From: Luteibacter jiangsuensis
Lineage (GTDB): Bacteria; Pseudomonadota; Gammaproteobacteria; Xanthomonadales; Rhodanobacteraceae
Length of the DNA: 64,000 nucleotides
Reading direction: 5' to 3'
NCBI RefSeq assembly: GCF_011742555.1
Contig: NZ_JAAQQR010000002.1
Span: 372,001-436,000 of the forward strand
Positions 28,049-38,568 of the stretch are shown piece by piece. Position 1 is the first letter of the stretch; every line of letters starts with the position of its first letter. The position numbers and the translations under genes were made by a program. Below the pieces are notes generated by a model that was not told the origin of the DNA, made no database searches, and worked only from the letters and a program-made list of their open reading frames with translations.

Positions 28049-28119
28049 GCTCCGGGCGGCTCCAGCGTCATGCCGGATCGCCCTCACGTTTTCCTTAACG
28101 TGTCTTGCGTGAGTGCCGG

Positions 28120-29301
28120 TCAGTCGGCCTGGCGGCGCAGGAACGCGGGAATGTCGAGGTAGTCGATGGCCGGCTCGGCATTCTTCTGCGGCTGTGCCGG
28201 TTCCGAACGGACCGTCGGTGCCACGTCGGCGGCGTAATCCACCACCTCGTTGCCGGTACCCGTGCGCAGCACGACCGGACGCGGGCGCTGACGCATTTCC
28301 ACCTGCTGCTGCACCGGCTGACGTACGGGCTGCTTGGCGGCCACGCCGCGGTTGAGGCCCGTGGCCACCACGGTGACGCGAACGTCGTCCTGCATTTCCG
28401 GGTCGAGCGAAGTGCCGATCACCACCGTCGCGTCTTCCGATGCGAAGTCGTGGATGACCCGGCCGATTTCGTCGAACTCGCGCATGGTGAGGTTCGGTCC
28501 GGCGGTGACGTTCACCAGGATGCCGCAGGCACCGGACAGGTTCACGTCCTCGAGCAGCGGGTTGTTGATCGCCGCTTCGGCCGCCGCCTGAGCGCGGTCG
28601 TCGCCGCGGGCGGTGCCCGAACCCATCATCGCCATGCCCATTTCGCTCATGACGGTGCGGACGTCGGCGAAGTCGACGTTGATGAGGCCCGGCGCCGTGA
28701 TCAGGTCGGCGATGCCCTGCACCGCGCCCTGGAGGACGTCGTTGGCAGCCTTGAACGCGTTCAGGAGGGTGACTTCGCGGCCGAGCACCGAGAGCAGCTT
28801 CTCGTTAGGCACGGTGATCAGGGAGTCCACGTGCTGGGACAGATCCTCGATGCCCTTGAGTGCCACCTGCATGCGACGGCGACCCTCGAACGGGAACGGC
28901 TTGGTCACGACCGCCACGGTGAGGATGCCCTTCTCCTTGGCGAGCTGCGCCACCACCGGTGCGGCGCCCGTGCCGGTGCCACCGCCCATGCCGGCGGTAA
29001 TGAAGACCATGTCGGCGCCTTCGAGCATTTCCTCGATGCGCTCGCGGTCTTCCAGCGCGGCCTGGCGGCCGACTTCCGGATTCGCACCGGCGCCCAGGCC
29101 CTTGGTGACGTTGCCACCGAGCTGAAGGTGCGTGCGCGAGGCGCAGCTCTTCATGGCCTGCGCGTCGGTGTTGGCGACGACGAACTCGACGCCCTCGATG
29201 TTGGAATTCACCATGTGAGCCACGGCGTTACCGCCGCCGCCGCCCACGCCGATGACCTTGATGACCGCATTCGGTGCCAGTTTTTCGATCAGTTCGAACA
29301 T
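28120..29301 (-). CDS. ftsZ: Cell division GTPase FtsZ
   Basis: A 393-residue FtsZ, which polymerises into the division ring. It has the tubulin signature GGGTGTG at residues 106-112, the N-terminal FELIEKLAPNAVIKVIGVGGGG, a Gln/Pro-rich variable linker, and the conserved C-terminal peptide DYLDIPAFLRRQAD that binds FtsA/ZipA. I start at ATG 29301: GGAGG sits at the right distance and the GTP motif then falls where expected. The frame is open for 38 more codons upstream, without homology. Last gene of the dcw run. Confidence 0.98.
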   Translation of the reverse strand: MFELIEKLAPNAVIKVIGVGGGGGNAVAHMVNSNIEGVEFVVANTDAQAMKSCASRTHLQLGGNVTKGLGAGANPEVGRQAALEDRERIEEMLEGADMVFITAGMGGGTGTGAAPVVAQLAKEKGILTVAVVTKPFPFEGRRRMQVALKGIEDLSQHVDSLITVPNEKLLSVLGREVTLLNAFKAANDVLQGAVQGIADLITAPGLINVDFADVRTVMSEMGMAMMGSGTARGDDRAQAAAEAAINNPLLEDVNLSGACGILVNVTAGPNLTMREFDEIGRVIHDFASEDATVVIGTSLDPEMQDDVRVTVVATGLNRGVAAKQPVRQPVQQQVEMRQRPRPVVLRTGTGNEVVDYAADVAPTVRSEPAQPQKNAEPAIDYLDIPAFLRRQAD

Positions 29302-29430
29302 TTCCCGTCCTCCGCAGAACTTTTGTTTTATTGGTTTATGTCCCATGGTCGACTCCTTGTCGGCCGTGGGTTGCGGGCCTTCCTCTTGCCCCGGCACCCC
29401 CATTCCATCGGGCACCGGCTATCCGGTAAA

Positions 29431-30666
29431 TCAGAAATTCTTGGTGAACCAGCTTCGGAACTTCTCGACGACGCTGCCGACCTGGCCGACGGCGGAGCCG
29501 GTATGACGCGCGGCACCGGTCGACCGGGATCCGTGCAGCAGCAGGCCGACGCCGGTCGAATGCAATTCGCTCGAAACGACGTCGCCCAGCCCGGACACGT
29601 GCTGCGGCACGCCGATGCGAACCATCTTGTGGAAGATCTCCTCGGCCAGCTCCAGCGCGCCTTCCATGCGCGACGCACCGCCGGTGAGCACGATGCCGGC
29701 GGCGACGAGGCTTTCGTACCCCGAGCGGCGCAGTTCGTCCTGCACCATCTCGAAGATTTCCTCGTAGCGCGCCTGCACCGACTGGGCCAGCGCCTGACGG
29801 GCGAGCCGACGCGGCGGCCGATCGCCGACGCTCGGCACCTGGATGGTCTCTTCCGCGTGCGCAAGCTGCGCCAGCGCACACGCGTATTTGATTTTGATCT
29901 CCTCCGCGTGAGCGGTAGGTGTGTGCACGCCATACGCGATGTCGTTCGTCACCTGATCGCCGCCGACGGGAAGCGACTTCGTGTAGCGGATGGCGCCCTG
30001 TGTGTAGATGGCGATGTCCGTGGTGCCGGCGCCGATGTCGACGAGGCACACACCGAGTTCGAGTTCATCTTCGGTCAGCACGGCCTTCGCACTCGCGACG
30101 GCAGCCGGCACCAGTTCATCCACCGACAACCCGCAGCGCTGGATGCACTTCGAGATGTTCTGCACGGCACTGGCGGCGCCCGTCACGAGATGCACGCTGG
30201 CCTCGAGGCGCACGCCGCTCATGCCGACCGGATGGCGAATGCCGTCCTGGCCGTCGATACGGTATTCCTGCGACTCCTTGTAAAGCACCTTGCGGTCGGC
30301 CGGAATGGCAACGGCGCTGGCGGCTTCGAGCACCTGCTCCAGGTCGGCGGCCATCACCTCGCGGTCGCGAATCGCCGCGGTGCCGTGCGAGTTGCGCGTT
30401 TCGAGATGGCTCCCGGAGATCGAGGCGTACACCGAGCGGATGTCGCAGCCCGCCATCAGTTCGGCTTCCTCCACGGCGCGCTGGATGGAGTGCACGGTGG
30501 ATTCGATGTCGACCACCGAGCCGCGCTTCATGCCGCGCGACACGTGGGTGCCGATGCCGATGACTTCGATCGGTTCGCCGGGCTCGTACTCGCCGACGAT
30601 CGCGACCACCTTCGAGGTGCCGATATCGAGGCCGACGACGAGCTGTTTGTCGTTCTTGTTTCTCAT
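29431..30666 (-). CDS. ftsA: Cell division protein FtsA
   Basis: A 411-residue actin-like protein that tethers FtsZ to the membrane. It has the ATPase phosphate-1 motif VVGLDIGTSKVVAIVGE, the phosphate-2 region LVDIGAGTTDIAIY, IVLTGGASRMEG, and a C-terminal amphipathic helix (VVEKFRSWFTKNF). Six bases separate it from ftsQ; a 129-bp gap follows before ftsZ and may hold an extra ftsZ promoter. Confidence 0.97.
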   Translation of the reverse strand: MRNKNDKQLVVGLDIGTSKVVAIVGEYEPGEPIEVIGIGTHVSRGMKRGSVVDIESTVHSIQRAVEEAELMAGCDIRSVYASISGSHLETRNSHGTAAIRDREVMAADLEQVLEAASAVAIPADRKVLYKESQEYRIDGQDGIRHPVGMSGVRLEASVHLVTGAASAVQNISKCIQRCGLSVDELVPAAVASAKAVLTEDELELGVCLVDIGAGTTDIAIYTQGAIRYTKSLPVGGDQVTNDIAYGVHTPTAHAEEIKIKYACALAQLAHAEETIQVPSVGDRPPRRLARQALAQSVQARYEEIFEMVQDELRRSGYESLVAAGIVLTGGASRMEGALELAEEIFHKMVRIGVPQHVSGLGDVVSSELHSTGVGLLLHGSRSTGAARHTGSAVGQVGSVVEKFRSWFTKNF

Positions 30667-30672
30667 GTGGGC

Positions 30673-31413
30673 TCAGCTTCCGACCTTGGGTGTGGCCGTG
30701 GTTTCCGGTTCCGGCCACCGGATGGCGAATCCGTTGGTGTAACGAAGGTCGGCATAGGCGAAACCGCCATGCCGACCGGCGACGAGTTGCGGGTAGACAT
30801 CAAGGAAGCGCGCGAGACGACGGTCGGCCTGGTCGCGGTCGCCGATCACGATCTCCGCACCGCTGTCGGTGGTGACACTCCAGCTGCCGCGCTCGCTGAG
30901 CGACACGCCCACGATGGAGAGCTGCGCCCTGCCCTCGAACGCCTTGCGGGCCTGCGCATAGAAGCTCACCACCTCGGCAAGGCGCGAGTCCGGACCGTTC
31001 AATCGCGGCAGGTCGCCCATCTGGTCCGCGCCCGGCGCGTCGAAGACGAGGCCCTGCCGGCTGATCAGGCGGTTCTCGTTCCAGCGCGCGAAAGGCTGCC
31101 GCTCGTAGATGCGCAGGAGCAGCGTGTCGGGCCAGCGCTTGCGCACTTCCACCGACTCCACCCAGGGCAGCGCGCCGATCGCACGGCGCACGTCTTCGAG
31201 GTCGGTAGCGAAGAAGCCCTTGCCGAGATGCGGCATGACGGCGCTGCGGATCTGCTCGGCACTCACGTGCGCGAACTCCGCCTCGACCTTCAGCTGCGTC
31301 ACGGGCCAGCGGCCCGCGGCGAACCATCCCTGCATCACGCCGACGACGGGCAGCACCACCAGCGTGATGGCGATACCCCAGGCGACGATCCGCGTGGCGG
31401 CGGCTCCCTTCAT
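30673..31413 (-). CDS. ftsQ: Cell division protein FtsQ
   Basis: A 246-residue bitopic divisome protein. It has a short cytosolic tail, one transmembrane helix ([19 protein letters not shown]), the POTRA domain ([33 protein letters not shown]...[26 protein letters not shown]) and the FtsQ C-terminal domain. It overlaps ddl by 4 bp. The frame is open far upstream inside ddl, but the TM start and overlap fix ATG 31413. Confidence 0.95.
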   Translation of the reverse strand: MKGAAATRIVAWGIAITLVVLPVVGVMQGWFAAGRWPVTQLKVEAEFAHVSAEQIRSAVMPHLGKGFFATDLEDVRRAIGALPWVESVEVRKRWPDTLLLRIYERQPFARWNENRLISRQGLVFDAPGADQMGDLPRLNGPDSRLAEVVSFYAQARKAFEGRAQLSIVGVSLSERGSWSVTTDSGAEIVIGDRDQADRRLARFLDVYPQLVAGRHGGFAYADLRYTNGFAIRWPEPETTATPKVGS

Positions 31414-32387
31414 GCCTTCGCAACCTCCCGCTGCATCGAGGTTTCGAGGATGCGCCAGCACAGGGCCTGGTAATCCAGGCCCGCTGCGGCGGCGGCTTTC
31501 GGCACCAGCGAATGCGAGGTCATGCCCGGTGCCGTGTTCACTTCCAGGAGCCAGTTCCTGCCGTGCCGGTCGCGCATCACGTCGACGCGCCCCCAGCCGA
31601 AGCAGTCCAGCGCGTCGAATGCCTGCAGCGCCAGCGCGCGCATCTCGTCCTCGGCGTTCGACGTAAGGCCGGGAACGAGGTACTGCGTGTCCTCGGCGAT
31701 GTATTTCGCGTTGTAGTCGTAATAGGCGCCGGCGGGCACGATCTTGATCGTCGGCAGCACTTCGCGCCCGAGGATGCCCACCGTGAATTCGCCGCCCTCC
31801 TGCGCATCGCCTTCGATCAGCGTTTCCATCAGCAGGTCGCCGGGGTAGCGGCGGGCCAGCTCCACGGCGGCGTCGAGGTCGGCTTCGTCGAAGACGCGCG
31901 TGATGCCCACGCTGGAACCTTCCCAGGCCGGTTTCACGATGAGAGGGAAGCCGATCTCCCGCGCCGCCGCATGCACGTCCGCGCCGCGCGGCAGGGCCTT
32001 GAACCTCGGCGTCGGCAAGCCGAGCGCGATCCACACCAGCTTGGCGCGCACCTTGTCCAGCGACAGCGCGGAGCCGAGCACGCCCGAGCCGGTGTAGGGA
32101 ATACCGAGCGATTGCAGGGCACCTTGCAGCTCGCCGTTCTCGCCACCCGCACCGTGCAGGATGTTGAACACGCGCGCGAAGTGGCCCGCGCGAACGGCGT
32201 CGAGCAGCGCCGGGATGCCGTCGATCGGGTGCGCGTCCACGCCGCCGGCGCGCAGCGCTTCGAGCACGCCGCGGCCAGAGTTCAGGGAAACCTCGCGTTC
32301 GGCCGACTGGCCGCCCATGACGACGGCCACGCGGCCGAAATCGGCGGGGTCGGTCACGGTGCGGGGGAAGCGCGTACTGCTCATCAC
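31410..32387 (-). CDS. ddl: D-alanine--D-alanine ligase
   Basis: A 325-residue ATP-grasp ligase that makes D-Ala-D-Ala for peptidoglycan. Motifs: [47 protein letters not shown], and the end segment [28 protein letters not shown]. It overlaps murC and ftsQ by 4 bp each. Corresponds to ddlB in the E. coli cluster. Confidence 0.96.
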   Translation of the reverse strand: MMSSTRFPRTVTDPADFGRVAVVMGGQSAEREVSLNSGRGVLEALRAGGVDAHPIDGIPALLDAVRAGHFARVFNILHGAGGENGELQGALQSLGIPYTGSGVLGSALSLDKVRAKLVWIALGLPTPRFKALPRGADVHAAAREIGFPLIVKPAWEGSSVGITRVFDEADLDAAVELARRYPGDLLMETLIEGDAQEGGEFTVGILGREVLPTIKIVPAGAYYDYNAKYIAEDTQYLVPGLTSNAEDEMRALALQAFDALDCFGWGRVDVMRDRHGRNWLLEVNTAPGMTSHSLVPKAAAAAGLDYQALCWRILETSMQREVAKA

Positions 32388-33823
32388 TTATGGGTCCTCA
32401 GGTGGCCGGCGCCCGCCAGCTCGATCGCCGCCGCGCCGATGTCGCCGGCGCCGAGCAGCAGGATCAGGTCGCCGTCGCGCGCCAGCGCGGGCAGCGTGTC
32501 GCGCAGGTCGCGCGGGTGGTCGACGAGTACCGGGTCGGTCTTGCCGCGCGCGCGAATGGCGCGCGCAAGCGCCTTGCCGTCGGCACCCGGAATGGGCGCT
32601 TCGCCGGCGGGATAGACCTCGGTGAGCACGAGCACGTCCACCTCGGCGAGCACGTTCGCGAAGTCGTCCAGGAGGTCGCGCGTGCGGCTGTAGCGATGCG
32701 GCTGAAAAGCGACCACGAGGCGGCGGTCGGGCCAGCCGCCGCGCGCGGCGGCGAACACGGCAGCCAGTTCGCGCGGATGATGGCCGTAGTCGTCCACGAG
32801 CAGCGCGCTGCCCTGGTCGAGCGCGATCTCTCCGCGACGATGGAAGCGCCGGCCCACGCCTTCGAAACGGGCGAGCGCGCGGGCGATGGCTTCGGCATCG
32901 ACACCGAGCTGCCAGCCCACGGCGGCGGCGGCGAGCGCGTTCTGCACGTTGTGACGGCCGGGCAGGTTCAGGGTGACCGGCAGCAGGTCGGGCCGTCCCG
33001 GGAGGCGGAGGTCGAAGTGCATCTCGAAACCCACCTGACGCACGTTCGTCGCGGTGACGTCGGCGCCGGGCTGATCGATGCCGTAGGTGAGCATGCGGCG
33101 CGAGGTGTCCTGCGCCAGCTTCGCGGTTTCCTCGTCGTCGATGCACAGCACGGCCATGCCGTAGAACGGCAGGCGGTGCAGGAAATCGCCGAACGCCTTC
33201 TTCACCAGGGCGAAGTCGCCGTGGTAGTTCTCCAGGTGGTCGGCGTCGATGTTCGTCACCACCGCGATCACGGGCGAGAGCATCAGGAACGAGCCGTCGG
33301 ATTCGTCGGCTTCCGCCACCAGATACTGGCCGGTGCCGAGACGCGCGTTCGCGCCCGCGGCGTTCAGCTGTCCGCCGATCACGAACGTGGGATCGTAATC
33401 GGCCTCCGCCAGCACGCTGGCGACGAGGCTCGTGGTGGTCGTCTTGCCGTGCGTGCCGGCAATGGCGATGCCGCGGCGGAAGCGCATCAGCTCGCCAAGC
33501 ATCTCGGCGCGCGGCACCACCGGGATGCGCGAGGCGCGCGCAGCGACCAGCTCGGGATTGTCGGCGCGGATGGCGCTCGACGTCACGATGACGTCGGCGC
33601 CGTCGATGTTCGCGGCTTCGTGACCGATGTGCACATCCACACCGAGCGCGGCGAGGCGCTCGGTGGTCGGCGACGGCGCGCGATCGGAACCCGACACGTC
33701 GTAACCGAGGTTGCAGAGCACCTCGGCGATGCCGCTCATGCCGACGCCGCCCACGCCGATGAAATGGACACGGCGGAACGAGGTCATGAAATCTTCGTGG
33801 GCACGCAAACGACCGGGCGTCAT
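32384..33823 (-). CDS. murC: UDP-N-acetylmuramate--L-alanine ligase
   Basis: A 479-residue MurC. It has the Rossmann-type start [20 protein letters not shown], the ATP site [22 protein letters not shown], and [13 protein letters not shown] of Mur ligases. I start at ATG 33823 ([15 protein letters not shown]), with GGAGG upstream and a 4-bp overlap with murG; an internal ATG at 33787 is the other option. The frame continues far upstream inside murG but is not coding there. Confidence 0.96.
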   Translation of the reverse strand: MTPGRLRAHEDFMTSFRRVHFIGVGGVGMSGIAEVLCNLGYDVSGSDRAPSPTTERLAALGVDVHIGHEAANIDGADVIVTSSAIRADNPELVAARASRIPVVPRAEMLGELMRFRRGIAIAGTHGKTTTTSLVASVLAEADYDPTFVIGGQLNAAGANARLGTGQYLVAEADESDGSFLMLSPVIAVVTNIDADHLENYHGDFALVKKAFGDFLHRLPFYGMAVLCIDDEETAKLAQDTSRRMLTYGIDQPGADVTATNVRQVGFEMHFDLRLPGRPDLLPVTLNLPGRHNVQNALAAAAVGWQLGVDAEAIARALARFEGVGRRFHRRGEIALDQGSALLVDDYGHHPRELAAVFAAARGGWPDRRLVVAFQPHRYSRTRDLLDDFANVLAEVDVLVLTEVYPAGEAPIPGADGKALARAIRARGKTDPVLVDHPRDLRDTLPALARDGDLILLLGAGDIGAAAIELAGAGHLRTHK

Positions 33824-34905
33824 GCGGAAACCTCCATGCAATGACGGGCAATCGTTGCTGCGGCGTCGGGCTTGGCCAGCGTGCGGGACGCATTGGCGGC
33901 GGAAAGGATCCGCGCGCGGTCGCCCAACATGTCGTCGAGCATCTTCGCGAGCAGATCCGCGGAATCGTTCTTGGCCAGCAAGGCGTCGGCGACGATGCGC
34001 GCGCCACCGGCATCCACCATGGCGCGCGCATTGGCCGTCTGGTGATCGTCCACCGCATGCGGGAACGGCACCAGCAGCGCCTCGAGGCCGGCAGCGCAAA
34101 GTTCGGCCACCGTCAGCGCACCTGCACGGCACACGACCACATCGGCCCACTCGTAAGCGCCGGCCATGTCCTCGATGAACGGCACGACGCTGACGGCCAC
34201 GCCGGCTTCGGTATACGCGTCGAGGGCCTCCTGCAGGCCACGCTCGCCCGTCTGGTGCACCACCTCGGGCATCGTCGTGCCGGCGACGGCCATGCGCGAC
34301 AAGGCGCGGGGCACCGCGAGGTTGAGCGTGCGGGCGCCGAGGCTCCCGCCGAGCACGAGGAGGCGCGGCCGGCCGTCGCGCGCAGCGAAGCGCTCCGCCG
34401 GCGGGGGCAAGGCGGCGATGCGCGCGCGCACCGGATTGCCGACCCACTCCGCATTAGGCAGCACGTTCGGGAAACCGGTGAGCACCTTCTTCGCGAACGA
34501 GGCGAGCTTGCGATTGGTGAAACCCGCCACCGCGTTCTGCTCGTGCACCACGAGCGGGATGCCGGCCATGCGCGCCGCGACACCCGCCGGCCCGGCCACA
34601 TAACCGCCCATCGAAAGGACGCAGCGCGGACGCAGGCTGCGCAGCAGCTTGAGCGAGGCGAACAGCGCACGGGCGAGCATCACGGGCGCGAGCAGGCGCG
34701 TCTTCATGCCCTTGCCGCGCAGGCCACCCACGGCCACGGTGTGCAGGTCAAGGCCATGCGCGGGGACCACGCGGGTTTCCATGCCGCCTTCGGCGCCGAG
34801 CCAGGCGACGGGCACGCCGCGCGAGCGCAGTTCGTCGGCCACGGCCAGGCCCGGGAAAATGTGGCCGCCGGTGCCGCCGGCCATGATCAGCACGGGGGCG
34901 CTCAT
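33820..34905 (-). CDS. murG: Lipid II synthase (GlcNAc transferase MurG)
   Basis: A 361-residue glycosyltransferase that turns lipid I into lipid II at the inner membrane. Motifs: [22 protein letters not shown] near the N-terminus, [19 protein letters not shown], and [37 protein letters not shown], the UDP-GlcNAc site. 4-bp overlaps with ftsW and murC. Confidence 0.96.
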   Translation of the reverse strand: MSAPVLIMAGGTGGHIFPGLAVADELRSRGVPVAWLGAEGGMETRVVPAHGLDLHTVAVGGLRGKGMKTRLLAPVMLARALFASLKLLRSLRPRCVLSMGGYVAGPAGVAARMAGIPLVVHEQNAVAGFTNRKLASFAKKVLTGFPNVLPNAEWVGNPVRARIAALPPPAERFAARDGRPRLLVLGGSLGARTLNLAVPRALSRMAVAGTTMPEVVHQTGERGLQEALDAYTEAGVAVSVVPFIEDMAGAYEWADVVVCRAGALTVAELCAAGLEALLVPFPHAVDDHQTANARAMVDAGGARIVADALLAKNDSADLLAKMLDDMLGDRARILSAANASRTLAKPDAAATIARHCMEVSA

Positions 34906-36125
34906 GCCATGCCTCCCGCGTGGGCGGCCGAGTCGGGCACGGCGTTCGCCGGCAGACGCACGGCCGTCTGGCGCGCATCTTCGGCGCGGTTGATCTCGAA
35001 CGTGGCGCGCAAAAGCACACCCACCATCGCGCAGGTCATCAGGACCGACGAGCCGCCCGAGCTGATCAGCGGAAGAGTGAGTCCCTTCGTCGGCAGCACG
35101 CCGAGGTTCACGCCGATCGACACCATCGCCTGGAAGCCGATCATCAAGGAGATGCCGTAGGCCACGTAGCCGGAGAACCGGTGCCCGAGTTCCACGCCCT
35201 TGAGACCGAGATACAGGCCGCGGCCCACGAGTACGACGTAAAGGAAGATCACCAGTACGATGCCTGCCAGTCCAAGTTCCTCGGCCAGCACTGCCAGGAT
35301 GAAGTCGGTATGCGCTTCCGGCAGGTAGAACAGTTTCTGCACGCTCGATCCGAGACCCACGCCGGTCCATTCGCCACGGCCCACGGCGATCAGCGCCTGG
35401 GTGAGCTGGAAGCCGTCGTTGAACGGGTCCTTCCATGGGTCGAGGAAGGAGGTGAGGCGCTTGATGCGGTAATCCTCCGCGGTGGCCGCGTAGATCAGCG
35501 CGGGCACGAGCGGCGTGCCGAGCAGCAGGAGGTTGCGCATGCGGGCGCCGGCCAGCCAGACCATGCCCACCGTGGTGGCAACCACCAGGGCGGCCGAACC
35601 GAAATCGGGCTGCGCGAGAAGCAGCAGCACGATGAAGCCGGCGACGCCCACGGGTTTCACGACGCCGAACAACTCGTATTCCACGCCCTCGCGATGGCGA
35701 ACGAGATAGCTCGCGAGATAGGCCACGAGGATCAGCTTCACCGCCTCCACCGGCTGGAAGCTGGTCACGAGCAGGTTCACCCAGCGCCGTGCGCCGTTGA
35801 TGCGCATGCCGAACACCGGCAGGAACACCATCAGCAGCATGATGATGCCGATCAGCAGAAGCAGGAAGCTGTGTTTTTCCAGCGTCTTCAATTCCGTGCG
35901 CATCGCGGCGCCAGCAAGGCACGCGCCCAGCACGAGAAAGACGAGGTGGCGTTTCAGATAGTAAAAAGCGCCCTGGTGCGACCCGTCGGCCACGGCGATC
36001 GAGCTGGAGGTGACCATCACCACCCCCAGCGCGGCGAGCGCGATCGCGGCCACGAGCAGCGGGAGATCGAAGCTTCCCCGCGGGCCCTGGCGGCGTTTCG
36101 CCTGCTTGTTGCCGATGCCGAACAT
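34902..36125 (-). CDS. ftsW: Septal peptidoglycan polymerase FtsW
   Basis: A 407-residue SEDS-family polytopic membrane protein, which polymerises septal glycan with its partner FtsI. About ten hydrophobic helices are visible. Conserved segments: RRWVNLLVTSFQPVEAVKL, AQPDFGSAALVVATTVGMVWLAGA, and GLTLPLISSGGSSVLMTCAMVGVLL at the end. The gene starts 6 bp after the mraY stop; in most dcw clusters murD lies at this junction. Confidence 0.96.
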   Translation of the reverse strand: MFGIGNKQAKRRQGPRGSFDLPLLVAAIALAALGVVMVTSSSIAVADGSHQGAFYYLKRHLVFLVLGACLAGAAMRTELKTLEKHSFLLLLIGIIMLLMVFLPVFGMRINGARRWVNLLVTSFQPVEAVKLILVAYLASYLVRHREGVEYELFGVVKPVGVAGFIVLLLLAQPDFGSAALVVATTVGMVWLAGARMRNLLLLGTPLVPALIYAATAEDYRIKRLTSFLDPWKDPFNDGFQLTQALIAVGRGEWTGVGLGSSVQKLFYLPEAHTDFILAVLAEELGLAGIVLVIFLYVVLVGRGLYLGLKGVELGHRFSGYVAYGISLMIGFQAMVSIGVNLGVLPTKGLTLPLISSGGSSVLMTCAMVGVLLRATFEINRAEDARQTAVRLPANAVPDSAAHAGGMA

Positions 36126-36131
36126 GCTTTC

Positions 36132-37214
36132 TCAACGCACCTTCAAGGTTGCCAGACCGATGAGCACCAGCACGACGCTGATGATCCAGAAACGAACGAT
36201 GACCCGTGGCTCGGGCCAGCCTTTCAGTTCGAAGTGGTGGTGTATGGGCGCCATGCGGAAAATGCGTTTGCCGCGCAGCTTGAAGCTACCGACCTGGAGC
36301 ATCACCGAGGCGGTCTCCATCACGAATACGCCGCCCATGACCAGAAGCACGATTTCCTGGCGCACGATCAGCGCCACGCAACCGAGCGCGGCACCGATGG
36401 CGAGCGCGCCCACGTCGCCCATGAACACCTGGGCCGGATACGTGTTGAACCAGAGGAAGCCGAGTCCGGCGCCCGCCAGGGCGCTGCAGAAGATCGCCAG
36501 TTCACCGGCGCCGGGAATGGACGGGATGCCCAGATACTCGGAGAACACCTTGTTGCCCGCGAGGTAAGCGAAGATGCCCAGGGCACCGGACACCAGCACG
36601 CTCGGCATGATGGCCAGCCCGTCCAGACCGTCGGTGAGGTTCACCGCGTTGGAGAACCCGACGATGATGAAGTAGCCGACGACCACGAAAAGCACGCCGA
36701 GCGGAATCGCCACCTGTTTGAACAACGGCACGTAAAGGGCGATCTCGGCGGGGAGCTGATGGGTCTTGTAGAGGAACACCGCCGCCCCGAGGCCGAACAC
36801 CGACTGCCAGAAGTACTTCCAGCGGCTGGCGAGCCCGCGGCTGTCCTTCAGCACCAGCTTGCGGTAGTCGTCATAGAAGCCGATGACGCCGAAGAGCATG
36901 GTGACCAGCAGCACCACCCATACGTAGCGGCTGCCGAGATCAGCCCACAGCAGCGTGGCGATGGCCACGGCGAAGAGGATCAACAGCCCGCCCATGGTCG
37001 GCGTGCCTGCCTTCGACAGGTGCGTTTGCGGGCCGTCGCTGCGCACCACCTGCCCCGCCTTCAGCGCGGCCAGCTTGCGGATCAGCACGGGACCCAGCAA
37101 GAGCGACACGGCCAGCGCGGTGAGCGCGGCCATGATCGCGCGGAAGGTGATGTACTGGAACAGATGCAGCGACGCGAAGTGCCGGGCCATCCATTCCGCC
37201 AGTTCAAGCAGCAT
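36132..37214 (-). CDS. mraY: Phospho-N-acetylmuramoyl-pentapeptide-transferase
   Basis: A 360-residue polytopic enzyme that makes lipid I by moving phospho-MurNAc-pentapeptide to undecaprenyl phosphate. Motifs: [13 protein letters not shown], the Asp-rich [25 protein letters not shown], and the His-rich [24 protein letters not shown] start at MLLELAEWM (37214), giving the usual 360 residues and an 11-bp overlap with murF; an ATG six codons earlier is also possible. Confidence 0.97.
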   Translation of the reverse strand: MLLELAEWMARHFASLHLFQYITFRAIMAALTALAVSLLLGPVLIRKLAALKAGQVVRSDGPQTHLSKAGTPTMGGLLILFAVAIATLLWADLGSRYVWVVLLVTMLFGVIGFYDDYRKLVLKDSRGLASRWKYFWQSVFGLGAAVFLYKTHQLPAEIALYVPLFKQVAIPLGVLFVVVGYFIIVGFSNAVNLTDGLDGLAIMPSVLVSGALGIFAYLAGNKVFSEYLGIPSIPGAGELAIFCSALAGAGLGFLWFNTYPAQVFMGDVGALAIGAALGCVALIVRQEIVLLVMGGVFVMETASVMLQVGSFKLRGKRIFRMAPIHHHFELKGWPEPRVIVRFWIISVVLVLIGLATLKVR

Positions 37215-38568
37215 CGGAGGCTCCTTCGGCATACTTCTTCATCGCCGCGACGACCCGGTCCATGCCGGACGAGCGCGACCCCTTCACAAGGCAGGTCACG
37301 CCTTCGTGGATCTGTGCGCAGGCCGCCTCGATAAGGGCTTCCTGCGTGTCGAAATGCTGGGCGCCCGGACCGAAGGCCTCCACCGCTGCGGCGCTTTTCA
37401 CGCCAGTGGCAAGAAGGCGTTCGATGCCGCGCTCGTGCGCGTAGCGGCCGATGCCGGCGTGCAGCTTCAGCGCGTCAGGGCCCAGTTCGGCCATGTCGCC
37501 GAGCACGAGCCAGCGTTCGCCACGAGCCAGCGCGAGGGTATCGATCGCCGCGGCGGCGGAACCGGGGTTGGCGTTGTAGCTGTCGTCGACGAGCGTCCAG
37601 CCGCCCGGCATCGGTTCGAGGTCGAGCCGTCCGGCCACATGAGGCACCTGCTCCAGCCCTTCGACGATGACGTCGACTGGTACGTCCAGCGCGGTGGCGA
37701 TCGCCGCGGCGGCAAGCGCGTTCGCCACGTTGTGGCGGCCCGGCAGCGGAAGATGCACGTCGCCGTCGCCGTGCGGCGTGGACAACACGAAGTGGGTGCC
37801 GTCGATGCGCTCCTCGACAATGTCGGCGCCGATATCCGCGCGATGGCTGAGCGCGTAGCGCAGGATGCGGCGCGACCCGGCGAGGTTGGCGAAAAAGCCC
37901 GCGAAGCGTTCGTCGTCGGCGTTCACGATGGCCACGCCGTCCGGGGGAAGCGACCGGTACAGCGCGCCCTTGGTTTCGGCGACGCCTTCGATCGTGCCCA
38001 TGCGCTCAAGATGCGCCGGCGCGATGGAATTGACGAGGCCGATATCGGGCCGTGCGATGGCGGCCAGGTAGTCGATGTCGCCCGGTTTGCCCGCGCCCAT
38101 CTCGAGAACGGCGTAGCGCGTATCCTTCGGCATGGCCAGCAAGGTCAGCGGCATGCCGATCTCGTTGTTGAAGTTGCCGGCATTGACGTGGGTGCGGCCG
38201 TGACGCGACAGGATCGACGCGGTGAGCGTCTTCACTGTGGTCTTGCCGTTCGAGCCCGTGATGCCGATGACCCGCACGTCGCTTTGGGCGCGCACCGCAC
38301 TCGCGAGATCGCCAAGGGCAAGCTGGGTGTCGTCGACGATCACCTGCGGAATGGCCACATCCACGGGATGGGTCACCAGCGCGCCGGCAGCGCCCCGTTC
38401 GCGCGCCACGGCGACGAAATCGTGCGCGTCGACGCGTTCGCCCGGCAGGGCCACGAAGAGGTCGCCGGGCTTCAGCGTGCGGGTATCGATGGAAAAGCCG
38501 GTGACCTCGCCGTCGGCGCCCTGAAGGCGGCCTCGGGTCCAGAGGGCGACGGCGGACAGGCGCATCAT
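37204..38568 (-). CDS. murF: UDP-N-acetylmuramoyl-tripeptide--D-alanyl-D-alanine ligase
   Basis: A 454-residue Mur ligase that adds D-Ala-D-Ala to the UDP-tripeptide. It has an N-terminal domain ([28 protein letters not shown]), the ATP site [26 protein letters not shown], and [16 protein letters not shown], which is specific to MurF. 4-bp overlap with murE. A second Met follows at once (MMRLS); which one initiates is undecided. Confidence 0.96.
   Translation of the reverse strand: MMRLSAVALWTRGRLQGADGEVTGFSIDTRTLKPGDLFVALPGERVDAHDFVAVARERGAAGALVTHPVDVAIPQVIVDDTQLALGDLASAVRAQSDVRVIGITGSNGKTTVKTLTASILSRHGRTHVNAGNFNNEIGMPLTLLAMPKDTRYAVLEMGAGKPGDIDYLAAIARPDIGLVNSIAPAHLERMGTIEGVAETKGALYRSLPPDGVAIVNADDERFAGFFANLAGSRRILRYALSHRADIGADIVEERIDGTHFVLSTPHGDGDVHLPLPGRHNVANALAAAAIATALDVPVDVIVEGLEQVPHVAGRLDLEPMPGGWTLVDDSYNANPGSAAAAIDTLALARGERWLVLGDMAELGPDALKLHAGIGRYAHERGIERLLATGVKSAAAVEAFGPGAQHFDTQEALIEAACAQIHEGVTCLVKGSRSSGMDRVVAAMKKYAEGASDAA

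Larger units (their letters stand above)
27797..28119. other. 323-bp non-coding region between ftsZ and lpxC
   Basis: Holds the ftsZ terminator (28017-28048), a perfect 22-bp palindrome (27962-27983), a small inverted repeat CACGTT/AACGTG (28085-28102), and the lpxC leader. The part from about 27840 to 27990 is clearly more AT-rich than its surroundings and should contain the lpxC promoter. I cannot pick -10/-35 elements with confidence. Confidence 0.7.

Noticed and set aside
29302-29415. 38-codon N-terminal extension of FtsZ
   Set aside because: A GGAGG site directly precedes ATG 29301 and the GTP-binding motif then lies at its usual residue number; the extension has no homology.
28105-31473. 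1122-codon plus-strand open frame opposite ftsZ-ftsA-ftsQ
   Set aside because: Shadow frame; three well-identified division genes occupy the other strand.
34920-37334. 804-codon plus-strand open frame opposite ftsW-mraY
   Set aside because: Shadow frame; no domain recognised and composition is His/Glu-rich antisense sequence.
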